NCBI GenBank assembly: GCA_018266835.1
Contig: JAFDZP010000002.1
Span: forward strand, 715,302-779,301
Source of the DNA: Bacteroidota bacterium
GTDB taxonomy: Bacteria > Bacteroidota > Ignavibacteria > Tepidaquicellales > Tepidaquicellaceae
Direction: 5' to 3'
Length of the DNA: 64,000 bases
Shown piece after piece: positions 37,034 through 46,180 of the stretch. The position numbers were made by a program, and so were the translations under genes. Under the pieces are notes generated by a model. The model had not been told where the DNA came from. It did not search any database and saw only the letters and a list, made by a program, of their open reading frames with translations. Position 1 is the stretch's first letter. Each line of letters opens with the position of its first letter.

Positions 37034-38071
37034 TTACATCACCATTTCCGTAATAAGTTTTGAAGTGTATTCAAGCAAAGTTATCATCTTTGCGTAGTTC
37101 ATTCTCTTTGGTCCTATAACACCTATTTTTCCTTTTACATCTCCAAGCGAATAAGCAGTAGCTAATACGCTTAAGTCCTTCAGTTTATCATCCGCATTCT
37201 CATCACCGATTTTTATCGATACGTTCTGATTCAGCAAATCCGAGTTCTGAAAAATATGAACAACAAAATTTCTGTCTTCAGTCAGATTAATAATGCTCTT
37301 AACATTTTTCATATCGATAAATTCCGGCTGAGAAATTATCTCGCTTGTACCGCCTAAATAAATCTTCCCGCCCTTTTCCTCATCGTAAAACTTATCGATT
37401 GTATTTATGAAAAGCTGAATCAACTCGGGACTCTCTGACTTTAAATCACCAATCCTCTGTGAGAATGTTTCCTTAATCTCTTTCAATGTCAGTCCTGCAA
37501 GTCTTTCATTCAGTAAAGAAGAAATTCTATCAAGCTTTGATTTTAAAATTTCGGAGTCAAGTTCAAGGATGAGCGTCTTTACAATTCCTGAACGGATGTT
37601 CAGCACTGCAAGAATTTTTGTAGAAGATAAACTAACCAGCTCAAGCTTTGCAAATATTCCCGTAGTTAATAGCGGTTCGCTTACAACTGCAAGCATGTGC
37701 GAAATTTTTCCGAGAATTTTAGAAGTCTCCGAAAAAATCTCTTCGGGCTCGCTGACAGTATTTTTTAATTCGTTAATCTGATTTTTAATTGACCTTATCT
37801 CAGCATCCTGCAAAATTTCTTTTCCCATCAATGTATCAATATAGTATCTGTAAGCTTTATCGGTAGGGACTCTTCCCGCAGATGTGTGCGGAGTTCTGAG
37901 CAGTTCCATCTCTTCCAAGTCGCTCATAACATTTCTTATTGTTGCCGGCGAGAGATTCAAATCACTTTGCTTTGAAATATTACGCGAGCCAACAGGCACT
38001 GCATTGAAAATAAAATTCTCCACAACGCATCGTAATATTTCTTTTTCCCTGTCTGTTAAATTTGCTATCAT
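37034..38071 (-). CDS. hrcA: Heat-inducible transcription repressor HrcA
   Basis: 345 residues. The N-terminal winged helix contains LTDREKEILRCVVENFI and LSPATIRNVMSDLEEMELL (about 51-69); the GAF-like and dimer domains follow, ending in IGVIGPKRMNYAKMITLLEYTS. It represses heat-shock operons by binding CIRCE. A CIRCE-like operator lies 76 bases upstream, so the hrcA-grpE-dnaJ operon is most likely autoregulated. Confidence 0.97.
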   Translation of the reverse strand: MIANLTDREKEILRCVVENFIFNAVPVGSRNISKQSDLNLSPATIRNVMSDLEEMELLRTPHTSAGRVPTDKAYRYYIDTLMGKEILQDAEIRSIKNQINELKNTVSEPEEIFSETSKILGKISHMLAVVSEPLLTTGIFAKLELVSLSSTKILAVLNIRSGIVKTLILELDSEILKSKLDRISSLLNERLAGLTLKEIKETFSQRIGDLKSESPELIQLFINTIDKFYDEEKGGKIYLGGTSEIISQPEFIDMKNVKSIINLTEDRNFVVHIFQNSDLLNQNVSIKIGDENADDKLKDLSVLATAYSLGDVKGKIGVIGPKRMNYAKMITLLEYTSKLITEMVM

Positions 38072-38146
38072 AAATCGTTTACAAAAATAAGAAATTTGCC
38101 TTACAATATAAATGCCAAATAAAATTCAATTTTATATGAATTTAGT

Positions 38147-38173
38147 TTGGCACTCTGTTACTCCCAGTGATAA
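38147..38173. promoter_or_regulatory. CIRCE operator upstream of hrcA
   Basis: TTGGCACTC, 9-base spacer, CAGTGATAA. This matches the CIRCE consensus TTAGCACTC-N9-GAGTGCTAA at 15 of 18 positions with exact spacing. It sits 76 bases before the hrcA start, between it and the nitrilase gene. Confidence 0.85.
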
Positions 38174-38199
38174 ATATAACGTAAAATCTGAATAAAAGT

Positions 38200-39039
38200 T
38201 CAGCTTTTATTCAGTTTGGAAAGGTTCTTTATTGTTTTATCAATATCTTCATCGATAAAATGTCGGGCATTTCTGCGTGCTCTCTGCACTTCATTTTCAC
38301 TAATTTCAGCATAAATCACATCCTCATCAAAAATTTTTGCAACTGTCAGAATATTTCCGGAAGGGTCTACAATTTCGCTGCCACCCCAGAAATTTACCCC
38401 GTCTTCAAATCCAACTCTGTTACAGAAAAGTAAATATGAAGAAAGAATTCTTGCATAAGTTTTATGGTGGTCAGAATTGATATCGTAATTTTTGAATTTA
38501 TCTGTATCAACTGCAAGTCTTGTCGGCGAGCATGCAATTCCTATCAAAATTTTTGCCCCTGCCATTGCCATCGTGTAAGGAACTGACATGTGCCACAAAT
38601 CTTCACAAACCATAACCCCGAGCTTTCCGAATTTGGATTCAATCGGAGTACATTCAGTCCCCATTGAAAAATATCTGTACTCTTCAAATATTCCGTAAGT
38701 CGGGGGATAAATTTTTCTGTGCACTCCTTTTATTTCTCCGTCTTCTAATAGAATTGCAGAATTATACACAGCAAAATTTTCTGCTTCTTCTACAAATCCG
38801 CAAATGATTGAAATCTTTTTGCTGAGCTTTAGTAAATCCTTCAGCTTGTCACTCTTGTAAGGATTGAATGCAATATCATAGTTAATATCCTTCAGCGAGT
38901 ATCCCGTTAAAGATAGCTCCGGAAAAATAATCATATCCGCTTTTTCAGCGATTGCCTTATTGCAGCAATCGATGTGTCTCTCAATATTTTTATTTAAATC
39001 TCCGAGTACTGAATTTATTTGTGCTATGGCTGCTTTCAT
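38200..39039 (-). CDS. Carbon-nitrogen hydrolase (nitrilase superfamily)
   Basis: 279 residues with the catalytic triad Glu41 (FPELSLTG), Lys109 (HRKIYPP) and Cys145 (VCEDLW). The DLW after the cysteine resembles the glutaminase domain of NAD synthetases and related amidases, but no synthetase domain is attached. It cleaves an amide or nitrile; the substrate is unknown. A glycosyltransferase gene ends 7 bases upstream. Confidence 0.85.
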   Translation of the reverse strand: MKAAIAQINSVLGDLNKNIERHIDCCNKAIAEKADMIIFPELSLTGYSLKDINYDIAFNPYKSDKLKDLLKLSKKISIICGFVEEAENFAVYNSAILLEDGEIKGVHRKIYPPTYGIFEEYRYFSMGTECTPIESKFGKLGVMVCEDLWHMSVPYTMAMAGAKILIGIACSPTRLAVDTDKFKNYDINSDHHKTYARILSSYLLFCNRVGFEDGVNFWGGSEIVDPSGNILTVAKIFDEDVIYAEISENEVQRARRNARHFIDEDIDKTIKNLSKLNKS

Positions 39040-39046
39040 AATAAAT

Positions 39047-39907
39047 CTATTTTCTGAATGGAAGAGAAAGTTTTAATCCGATGCTAAGCAAAGGGATTAA
39101 TAAAAAATTATTATAATGCTTTTTAAAATAAGTAACACAGTCATCGTTCCAGATTCTCAGCATATTTTTCCTATCTCTATAAATACTTGCGCCTTTTAGA
39201 TGAAATATTTTCGAGTCAGGATAAAAATAAATCTTATACCCCGCATCAACAATGCTTTTACAAAGGTCAACATCATTAAAGAACATTTTATATCTCTCAT
39301 CAAATCCGTTTACTTTATCCATAACATTTTTTTTAATCATCAATGCTGCTGCCATCGGCTGCTCAACTTCATCAATCTCATTATGATTAAAATAATTCAT
39401 CTTCCACCTTGCAAAAATCCTGCTCATTGGAAATAATCTAGAAAGCAGAATCAGCTCGCAAAACATATCCCAGTATCGGGGAAAAGTCCTGCATGAGGGC
39501 TGTATAGTCAAATCTTCGTTCAGCAGCTGCGGAGCAATCGCTCCCATTGTACCCGATGTTGCAAGCTGTTCAATTAATTTTATCAGAGAATTCTCTGTAA
39601 CTTTCGTATCGGGATTTAGCAGTAAAATAAAATCTCCCTGCGCAATTTTTATTCCCTGATTATTCGCTAATGTAAATCCTTTGTTATTGTCGTTCAGAAT
39701 TACTTTTATAAAATCCGTTTGAACTGCATAGTTCTTTAAAATATTTCTTGTCTTATCTTTAGAATCGTTATCAATAACGATTATCTCAATAGGAATATCG
39801 TTATTATATTTTATAATTGAATTTATGCACGCTTCAATTTCACTCTCTGCATTCCATGTTACAATAATAATCGAAAGTAAAATTCTATTTTCAGATTGTG
39901 CTTGCAA
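39047..39907 (-). CDS. Family 2 glycosyltransferase, rhamnosyltransferase-like
   Basis: 286 residues of a GT-A fold: SIIIVTWNAESEIEACINSI (about 12-31), the nucleotide-sugar loop LLLNPDTKV near residue 95, and the acceptor region GFDERYKMFFNDVDLCKSI. It resembles WbbL-type transferases. Cytoplasmic, with a short hydrophobic C-terminal stretch (LLIPLLSIGLKLS). It overlaps the start-proximal lipoprotein gene by 17 bases. The acceptor is unknown. Confidence 0.88.
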   Translation of the reverse strand: MQAQSENRILLSIIIVTWNAESEIEACINSIIKYNNDIPIEIIVIDNDSKDKTRNILKNYAVQTDFIKVILNDNNKGFTLANNQGIKIAQGDFILLLNPDTKVTENSLIKLIEQLATSGTMGAIAPQLLNEDLTIQPSCRTFPRYWDMFCELILLSRLFPMSRIFARWKMNYFNHNEIDEVEQPMAAALMIKKNVMDKVNGFDERYKMFFNDVDLCKSIVDAGYKIYFYPDSKIFHLKGASIYRDRKNMLRIWNDDCVTYFKKHYNNFLLIPLLSIGLKLSLPFRK

Positions 39908-40844
39908 TAGGCGGAAGTTTAGATATAAATTTTTTCAGGTCCTGATACTCATCTTCGGCAAGATTTTTTTGAAGAAATGCATTATCATCGCTCCAGAATT
40001 TTGCAGCTGTGCTGTTCTCACCCGCTGCAGAATATGCTAAAATTATTTCAGCAACTTTCTTATACAAAAGATACTCAGAGCTTTTTATCTTCTCCCCTTT
40101 ATTAACCCTGTCTTTTACTTTATTATATTCATCAAGCGCTGCCGATGCCTTATCTAAAAAATACTTTTTAAACTCTTTATTACATTGGTTTAGCTTGCCG
40201 TCGTTGTATTTGAATATTTCCGATGTGTAATAAATTGCGGAGGACTCAGGCAAAATTCCGAAAAAAGAATCCGAAACAAGTATTTCTTTATTCCCGTCAC
40301 TGTTCACATCTTTTACCTCAGGATTTCCTGTATCAAAGTACTTTACAAGGTTTACTTTATCTTTTTCATAATTAAAAACATACATCCCTCTGGAGTTCAC
40401 AACGTCGTTCCCTCCCATATTCGTCTTTACAATTATCTGTTTCGATTTATCTTTTTCAAGATTCATAATCCAGTACTCATCTGAAAAATCCACAGTATCG
40501 GTTGAGATTTTTCTATACGAATTACTCACACTATCCTTTACAAAAACTTCCATCATGTCAAATTTATAAAACTGGTGCGCAGTCTTATTCAGCGTATCAT
40601 TTGCAACACTGAATACAATGTATTCATCCTTTCCGTTATTATCTAAATCAGCTTCTTCTATTTTATAAACAACTCTTGGAGAAGCATACTGAACTTTAAA
40701 ATTTTTGTCCTTCTCTCCTGTGCCTGCAGCAGAAAGAGTGCTGTTATTATTATTTGCCGGACTCTCCTGCTTTACTTCTTTCTTCGAACATCCCGCAAGT
40801 AATACCGCTCCACTTAAAATTAATATGTTGAAAATACTTTTCAA
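39891..40844 (-). CDS. Lipoprotein with VCBS/FG-GAP-like repeats
   Basis: 317 residues. Lipobox LLAGC with Cys19, a Ser/Asn-rich linker, then repeats of the integrin-like metal pattern: DLDNNGKDEYIVF (about 67-79) and DVNSDGNKEILVSD. The C-terminal third is helical. Probably anchored in a membrane facing the periplasm. It starts one base after the M1 peptidase stop, so the two are co-transcribed. Function unknown. Confidence 0.75.
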   Translation of the reverse strand: MKSIFNILILSGAVLLAGCSKKEVKQESPANNNNSTLSAAGTGEKDKNFKVQYASPRVVYKIEEADLDNNGKDEYIVFSVANDTLNKTAHQFYKFDMMEVFVKDSVSNSYRKISTDTVDFSDEYWIMNLEKDKSKQIIVKTNMGGNDVVNSRGMYVFNYEKDKVNLVKYFDTGNPEVKDVNSDGNKEILVSDSFFGILPESSAIYYTSEIFKYNDGKLNQCNKEFKKYFLDKASAALDEYNKVKDRVNKGEKIKSSEYLLYKKVAEIILAYSAAGENSTAAKFWSDDNAFLQKNLAEDEYQDLKKFISKLPPIASTI

Positions 40845-43286
40845 TTATTTTTCCCCGTTTAGTTTTTTTATTGCATCGGATAAATTTTTCTTTATTCTTT
40901 CATCGGAAGTATTCTTTTTTATTTCTGTTAAAAAATCTATCATTGATTTGTCTTTCGATTCTCCCAGTAATGCAATCAATTCTGACTTCACAAATCTTGC
41001 ATTGAAATCTATGTATTTCTTTGCAAGCGATTTCACATCTTCATCTTTTGCAAACGGTCTCAATCCCCTTAACACATCTGCTCTCAATCTGCTTGGTACA
41101 CTAACTCCAAATCCTATCTCTTTAAAATATGCTTTTATTCTTTCATCACTCTTAACTTTATTTGCTGACTTCAATGCATCTGCAACTGAACCCATTACAA
41201 CATTTCTGTGTGACTCTCTGTGCATAAACGGCTTAACATATCCGTATAAATCTCCCGGCTCAGCCAATTTTACCAAAGCATCTAAGCCATCTGAAACTAT
41301 ATAATCGTCTTTCTCATCTTTTATTTTTCTGAGCACAAACTTCAAAACTTTTTCATCTTTATAGTTACTGAGCGCTTTTAATATCTCTCTTTTTACTTTC
41401 GGATGTGTTTGTATATCATATCCTTTCATTAAAATATCAGCTACTGCAACTCTTTTTAATTTTCCGAGTGCGCTGGCAGCTTCATTTCTTACTCCGTAAA
41501 ATTTATCATTGGTAAGAACATTGTACAATACATCGGTAATCATTCTGTCAAACGGCTTATCGGGTAATTCACGAATCGCCATAATTCTATCTATCGCATT
41601 TTCACTCTGTAAAATCTGATTATATATATCACCAACACTTCTGTCTATCTTTGATTTATCCAGAATATTATTTCCATAATCAAACTCAACAAAATCAGGA
41701 GCTGAATTAAAACTGATTTTAAACTGTTCTTCTCTCTGTGAAATATTTATCTTCTCAATTTTATTTTCATCTTCGCTTTTTATTCTTATATCCATCGGAG
41801 TTCTGAACACAGGCGTCAGCGAATCTTCCTTCTGTGTCTGCTTTACATTCAGAACAACTAATTTATTGGCTGCATCATATGAGTAATTCACATCGAACTC
41901 AGGCTGTCCCGCTTTCCATATCCACTGGTCAAACATCCATTTAAAATCGGATGGCGGCTGATCAAGATTCGGGTCGCTGTTCCATGTTTTATTTATTGCA
42001 TTAACTAAATCCTGACTCTCTACATTTTTATACCCGTTATCAGTTAAAAAAGTTTTGAGTGAAGGAAAAAATTTATCTCCTAAAATATATCTGAATGTAT
42101 TAATTATAACAGACCCTTTATCATATATGTTCGTGCCGACACTTCCGTAACCTGCCCATATAGGGTAACGTCCCGTTGTTGCATCAACACGCAGCGCATT
42201 ATCGCCGTTGCGTAAAATCTGATAATCATACTCATCTCTTCCGTATTTAACTTCACTCCATAAAGCATCGCTGAACGTTGCAAAACTTTCATTAAGCCAC
42301 ATCTCGTTCCAGTTGCGGCAGGTTGTTAAATCTCCCCACCATTGATGTCCGAGCTCATGAGAAATTAATCCCTCAGCAGAATAATCTTTTTCAATCTCCG
42401 GCGAATAATATGCGCGTTCATTGAGTACAACTGCGCTTGTGTTTTCCATTCCTCCGTAAATAAAATCAGTAACAGTTATCTGCGAGAACTTTGCCCAGGG
42501 ATACATCACTCCGTACTTCTCTGAAAATGCTTTCACCATCTCTTTTGTATTTCTGAATGAATACATTCCGTCCGCAAGTCTATCGGGATAAACATACGAC
42601 TGTATCGGAATATCATTATAAGCGTCTTGTATAATATCGTAGTCGCCGACTCCAAGCATAATTAAATATGTTGAGTGCGGCTTATCCTGCACCCAGTGCG
42701 CAGTATATTTATCAGAGCCGGCCGGAGTTTGTGATTCAAGGTAACCGTTAGATAAAGTCTGAAGATTTAAATCAGTCGTTACATACATTTCACTTGTGCA
42801 CTTATCATTGGGATAATCATAGATGGGAATCCAATACCTGTTATCTTCGCCTTCGCCCTGTGTCCATATTTGTTTTTTATAATTCGGAGTTAGCTCCTGC
42901 GGATAAACAAAATATAATCCGCTTTGCGGAACGCAATTATAATCTACAGTATAAATTATAGTATCACTTGGAGTATAAGATTTATCAAGTATAACAGTAA
43001 TTTTTTTATCATCGTAATCGTACTTTAATCTGTTCCCGTTTCTATCGGTAATAAAATTTATTTTAAAAGCTACTGCATCCACTTCAAACTCGCTGAAGTT
43101 ATCTGCAAGCGGTACAATTTTCGTTTCAACATTTCCGAGAATCATTTTTTTATCCCAGTCAATATTGATGTTCATTTTTATATGCTGCACGTCATAAGTT
43201 CTTACGCGTTCGGGTGCATTTTTTTCCTGCGCAAAACTTGTAGAGAAAATTAACATTAAAAAACAGATAATGAGGGTCTTCTTCAT
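40845..43286 (-). CDS. M1-family zinc aminopeptidase with C-terminal HEAT repeats
   Basis: 813 residues, signal peptide 1-20. The exopeptidase motif GGMEN is at 278-282 and the zinc site HELGH at 310-314 with the third ligand Glu333 in NESFATF. From about residue 560 there is an array of HEAT-like helical repeats. The enzyme removes N-terminal residues from peptides in the periplasm or outside the cell. Gluzincin family assignment is firm; specificity is unknown. Confidence 0.92.
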   Translation of the reverse strand: MKKTLIICFLMLIFSTSFAQEKNAPERVRTYDVQHIKMNINIDWDKKMILGNVETKIVPLADNFSEFEVDAVAFKINFITDRNGNRLKYDYDDKKITVILDKSYTPSDTIIYTVDYNCVPQSGLYFVYPQELTPNYKKQIWTQGEGEDNRYWIPIYDYPNDKCTSEMYVTTDLNLQTLSNGYLESQTPAGSDKYTAHWVQDKPHSTYLIMLGVGDYDIIQDAYNDIPIQSYVYPDRLADGMYSFRNTKEMVKAFSEKYGVMYPWAKFSQITVTDFIYGGMENTSAVVLNERAYYSPEIEKDYSAEGLISHELGHQWWGDLTTCRNWNEMWLNESFATFSDALWSEVKYGRDEYDYQILRNGDNALRVDATTGRYPIWAGYGSVGTNIYDKGSVIINTFRYILGDKFFPSLKTFLTDNGYKNVESQDLVNAINKTWNSDPNLDQPPSDFKWMFDQWIWKAGQPEFDVNYSYDAANKLVVLNVKQTQKEDSLTPVFRTPMDIRIKSEDENKIEKINISQREEQFKISFNSAPDFVEFDYGNNILDKSKIDRSVGDIYNQILQSENAIDRIMAIRELPDKPFDRMITDVLYNVLTNDKFYGVRNEAASALGKLKRVAVADILMKGYDIQTHPKVKREILKALSNYKDEKVLKFVLRKIKDEKDDYIVSDGLDALVKLAEPGDLYGYVKPFMHRESHRNVVMGSVADALKSANKVKSDERIKAYFKEIGFGVSVPSRLRADVLRGLRPFAKDEDVKSLAKKYIDFNARFVKSELIALLGESKDKSMIDFLTEIKKNTSDERIKKNLSDAIKKLNGEK

Positions 43287-43320
43287 TAATTTATTGAGAG
43301 AGATGTTATTAAAAGTATTT

Positions 43321-43818
43321 TTAAAATCTTATATAGGAATATCCCGATTTTTCCAAATCAATTATTCTTGAGTATGCTCCGGTTTCCAGCATCACAACTC
43401 CCGGCAGCAGGTCTTTTGCAGTCCAGCCGTTATTAAGCATTGTTACTCCGCATATTTCAATACTCACTCCGTCATTTATTAATTGCGCCACCAATGTTTT
43501 ATTCGGATTGCCACCTGACTTCTTAGTGTGTTTTGCGTAAGCTTCGTCATTCAGCAGCCAGTAACCCGCTGCTAAATGAACTACTACAGAAATCTGATAA
43601 TCACCTTTCTTTAATCCTAACGTTTGATATTTAGCGTTGAGAAGAGAAGGATAATGCAGCCCGGCGCCGACACCATTTTCCCACACATCTGTATTAACTT
43701 CCCATACAGATGTAACATTTGTTTTATGGGTAATATCTTTTATCTCAGGATTCTGAGCTTTTACATTTGAAGAAATAAAAAACAAAACTGAGAATAAAAC
43801 AAAAGAGAGAATTTTCAT
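43321..43818 (-). CDS. Exported DsrE-like protein
   Basis: 165 residues with a signal peptide (cleaved after NVKA, about residue 21). The DsrE/F fold is suggested by YQISVVVHLAAGYWLL, the conserved cysteine in IEICGVTM (about residue 118) and the C-terminal LPGVVMLETGAYSRIIDLEKSGY. Exported DsrE-family proteins are thought to handle reactive sulfur. The gene starts one base from the stop of nadB. Confidence 0.7.
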   Translation of the reverse strand: MKILSFVLFSVLFFISSNVKAQNPEIKDITHKTNVTSVWEVNTDVWENGVGAGLHYPSLLNAKYQTLGLKKGDYQISVVVHLAAGYWLLNDEAYAKHTKKSGGNPNKTLVAQLINDGVSIEICGVTMLNNGWTAKDLLPGVVMLETGAYSRIIDLEKSGYSYIRF

Positions 43819-43819
43819 T

Positions 43820-45454
43820 TTACTGTTTTATATTTTTAATTTTTTTCTTTATGATTGTATCCTTTAAAAAATTTTTATCGTCTTTCTTAGGATAATCCAG
43901 CATGTAATGTAGCCCGCGCGATTCTTTTCTTTTCATAGCAGATTCAACAATTAATGCTGCGCATGTCACAAGATTTCTCAACTCAAGCAAGTCAACACTG
44001 ACTTTTGTTTTTTTATAAAACTCCCTTATCTCATCCTTCATCATTAAAATTCTTCTGTATGCTCTTTTCAATCTGATTGTATTTCTAACAATCCCTACAT
44101 AATCGCTCATTATCTCTTTAATTTCTTTTTTGTTATGAGAAATTAAAATCCATTCTTCTGCGTTCACAGTTCCTTTGTCATTCCAGTTCAGTATACTTTC
44201 ATAAGATTTGGATAAATTATTTTTCTTAGTCTTATCAAAGTTCTTTTTGAAATGTTCGTTAATTGCATTGGAGAAAACAAGTGCTTCCAGTAAAGAATTC
44301 GATGCAAGCCTGTTTGCGCCGTGTACTCCCGTCATTGTAACTTCACCGCATGCAAAAAGATTTTCTATATTTGTCTTGCCTGATAAGTCAGTTTTAATTC
44401 CTCCGCATGAGTAATGCGCAGCGGGCACGACAGGTATCATTTCTTTTGTAGCATCCACACCAATTTTCAGACAATGCTTGTAAATATTCGGAAAGTGATT
44501 TAATATTTCTTTTTTATCAATGTGACGCATATCTAAAAAAACATTCGTATCTCCGCTCTTTTTTAACTCAGCATCAATTGCGCGGGCAACTATATCTCTG
44601 GGAGCAAGTGATTTCCGTTTATCATATTTATGCATAAACTCTTTGCCGTCGCGTGTTTTTAAAACTGCTCCTGCTCCTCTTACCGCTTCCGAAATTAAAA
44701 ACACCTGAGAGTCACTTGTCTCTTTATTCTCGTATAATGCAGTTGGGTGAAACTGTACAAACTCCATATTTGCAATTGTGCAGCCGCCTCTGTATCCCAT
44801 TGCATATCCGTCTCCGGTTGCGATTGCAGGATTTGTTGTATGCTGATACACCTGCCCCAATCCCCCTGAGCAAAGTATAGTATAAGATGAAACAATTTTC
44901 TCTACTTTATTGGAATTTATATTGTATGCATAAATACCATAGCAGATATTTTTTTCTTTGGAATTTTTATCTTTAAGATTTCGGGGAGTGAGCAAATCAA
45001 TTGCGAAGTAGTACTCGTAAATTTTTATTTTAGGAATAAGAGAAATTTTATGAAGCAGCGCTCGCTCAATTTCTTTTCCGGTTAAATCTCTTGAATGAAG
45101 TATTCTGTTTCGAGAGTGACCGCCTTCTTTTCCGAGTGAAATATGCCCGTGATCTTTGCTGAAATTCACTCCCAGTTCAATTAGCTCTTTTATTCTCTGA
45201 GGTCCTTCTGTAACAATTTTTTCAACAGCTTTTATATTGCAAAGTCCGGCGCCGCAATCGAGCGTATCTTTTATGTGCAAATCAAATGTATCGTCATCGG
45301 CAAAAACAGTTGCAATGCCGCCCTGTGCGTAGTTAGTATTCGACTCTGCTTTTTGCTTCTTGGTAATAATAGTGACCCTACCAAGCTCCGATAATTTTAT
45401 CGCAAGTGATAGTCCCGCAATACCGCTTCCTACTATAAGAAAATCTGTTTTCAA
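43820..45454 (-). CDS. nadB: L-aspartate oxidase
   Basis: 544 residues. FAD-binding VGSGIAGLSLAI near the N-terminus, NYAQGGIATVF (about 42-52), the active-site segment FVQFHPTALY, and PVVPAAHYSCGGIKTDLSG. NadB oxidises L-aspartate to iminoaspartate for quinolinate and NAD synthesis. nadA and nadC are not in the window. Length and motif order are normal. Confidence 0.95.
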   Translation of the reverse strand: MKTDFLIVGSGIAGLSLAIKLSELGRVTIITKKQKAESNTNYAQGGIATVFADDDTFDLHIKDTLDCGAGLCNIKAVEKIVTEGPQRIKELIELGVNFSKDHGHISLGKEGGHSRNRILHSRDLTGKEIERALLHKISLIPKIKIYEYYFAIDLLTPRNLKDKNSKEKNICYGIYAYNINSNKVEKIVSSYTILCSGGLGQVYQHTTNPAIATGDGYAMGYRGGCTIANMEFVQFHPTALYENKETSDSQVFLISEAVRGAGAVLKTRDGKEFMHKYDKRKSLAPRDIVARAIDAELKKSGDTNVFLDMRHIDKKEILNHFPNIYKHCLKIGVDATKEMIPVVPAAHYSCGGIKTDLSGKTNIENLFACGEVTMTGVHGANRLASNSLLEALVFSNAINEHFKKNFDKTKKNNLSKSYESILNWNDKGTVNAEEWILISHNKKEIKEIMSDYVGIVRNTIRLKRAYRRILMMKDEIREFYKKTKVSVDLLELRNLVTCAALIVESAMKRKESRGLHYMLDYPKKDDKNFLKDTIIKKKIKNIKQ

Positions 45455-45639
45455 AAAATCATTTTTATTTTACAAAAGGAACACTGATTAAAATGATGGT
45501 TGTAATTGCACAGATATTCCGTGCAATGTCCTACAAACAAATACACTTATAAATTTAAAGTTATTATCTGTGACATCATAGTAATCATAAAAATCTGTGT
45601 TTTAAAAGTAATACATTCTTTACTTTTTAAAAGTGATAA

Positions 45640-45677
45640 AATAAAAAACCCTGAAATCTCTTAAAAAGAAATCAGGG
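45640..45677 (-). terminator. Terminator after the PNPOx-like gene
   Basis: Minus strand: CCCTGA pairs with TCAGGG, extended by partial pairing TTTCT/AGAGA, and is followed by TTTTTTATTTT, 27 bases past the stop. Confidence 0.8.
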
Positions 45678-45704
45678 CTTTACAATAATTATATGATGCG
45701 AAAT

Positions 45705-46139
45705 TTATTGTTCAAGAACTTTTGCAGGAAACCATCCGCTTGAAAGTGATGTCACAAAAAATTTATCTATCTTTATTCTGCATGGAGCAACAGGTGTGTA
45801 TGTTTTAAACCATGGCATCTTTTCCAAAAGCATATTTCTTACTTTATCGTCATCTTCATTCGGAAGCATTTCAATTGTTCCTTTACCCTGAAGAAAATCC
45901 TGCATTGCATCGTTTTTGCTTATAGATATTGCAATATTTTTATTAAGAAAAATATTTCTGTAAGATTTTCCTGCTGTTTCCAGAAAGCAATAAATTGTCA
46001 GTCCGTCGCTTGCGAAATATGCGCCGAGTATCCACGGTGAATACTCTCCGCCTGTGGATGCAATTGAAATTGCGTCGTTAGCTTTGAAGATTTCTAAAAT
46101 CTTTTCTTTAATTTGGTCAGGGGTTACTGGTTGTTCCAT
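45705..46139 (-). CDS. Pyridoxamine 5'-phosphate oxidase-like FMN-binding protein
   Basis: 144 residues, split-barrel flavin-binding fold: AISIASTGGEYSPWILGAYF (strands 1-2), then YRNIFLNKNIAISISKND and GTIEMLPNEDDDKV. The length is that of single-domain PNPOx-like proteins and not of PdxH. Likely a flavin reductase or heme/F420-like binding protein. It lies 41 bases downstream of the aminotransferase gene. Confidence 0.75.
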   Translation of the reverse strand: MEQPVTPDQIKEKILEIFKANDAISIASTGGEYSPWILGAYFASDGLTIYCFLETAGKSYRNIFLNKNIAISISKNDAMQDFLQGKGTIEMLPNEDDDKVRNMLLEKMPWFKTYTPVAPCRIKIDKFFVTSLSSGWFPAKVLEQ

Positions 46140-46180
46140 TATTGAATTTTGTTTTTGAGTTTTTTACAAGGGTTATAAGA

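Noticed and set aside
40705..41304. 199-codon plus-strand open frame
   Set aside because: Antisense to the M1 peptidase and lipoprotein genes, both of which carry clear motifs; Ser/Phe-rich composition typical of a shadow frame.
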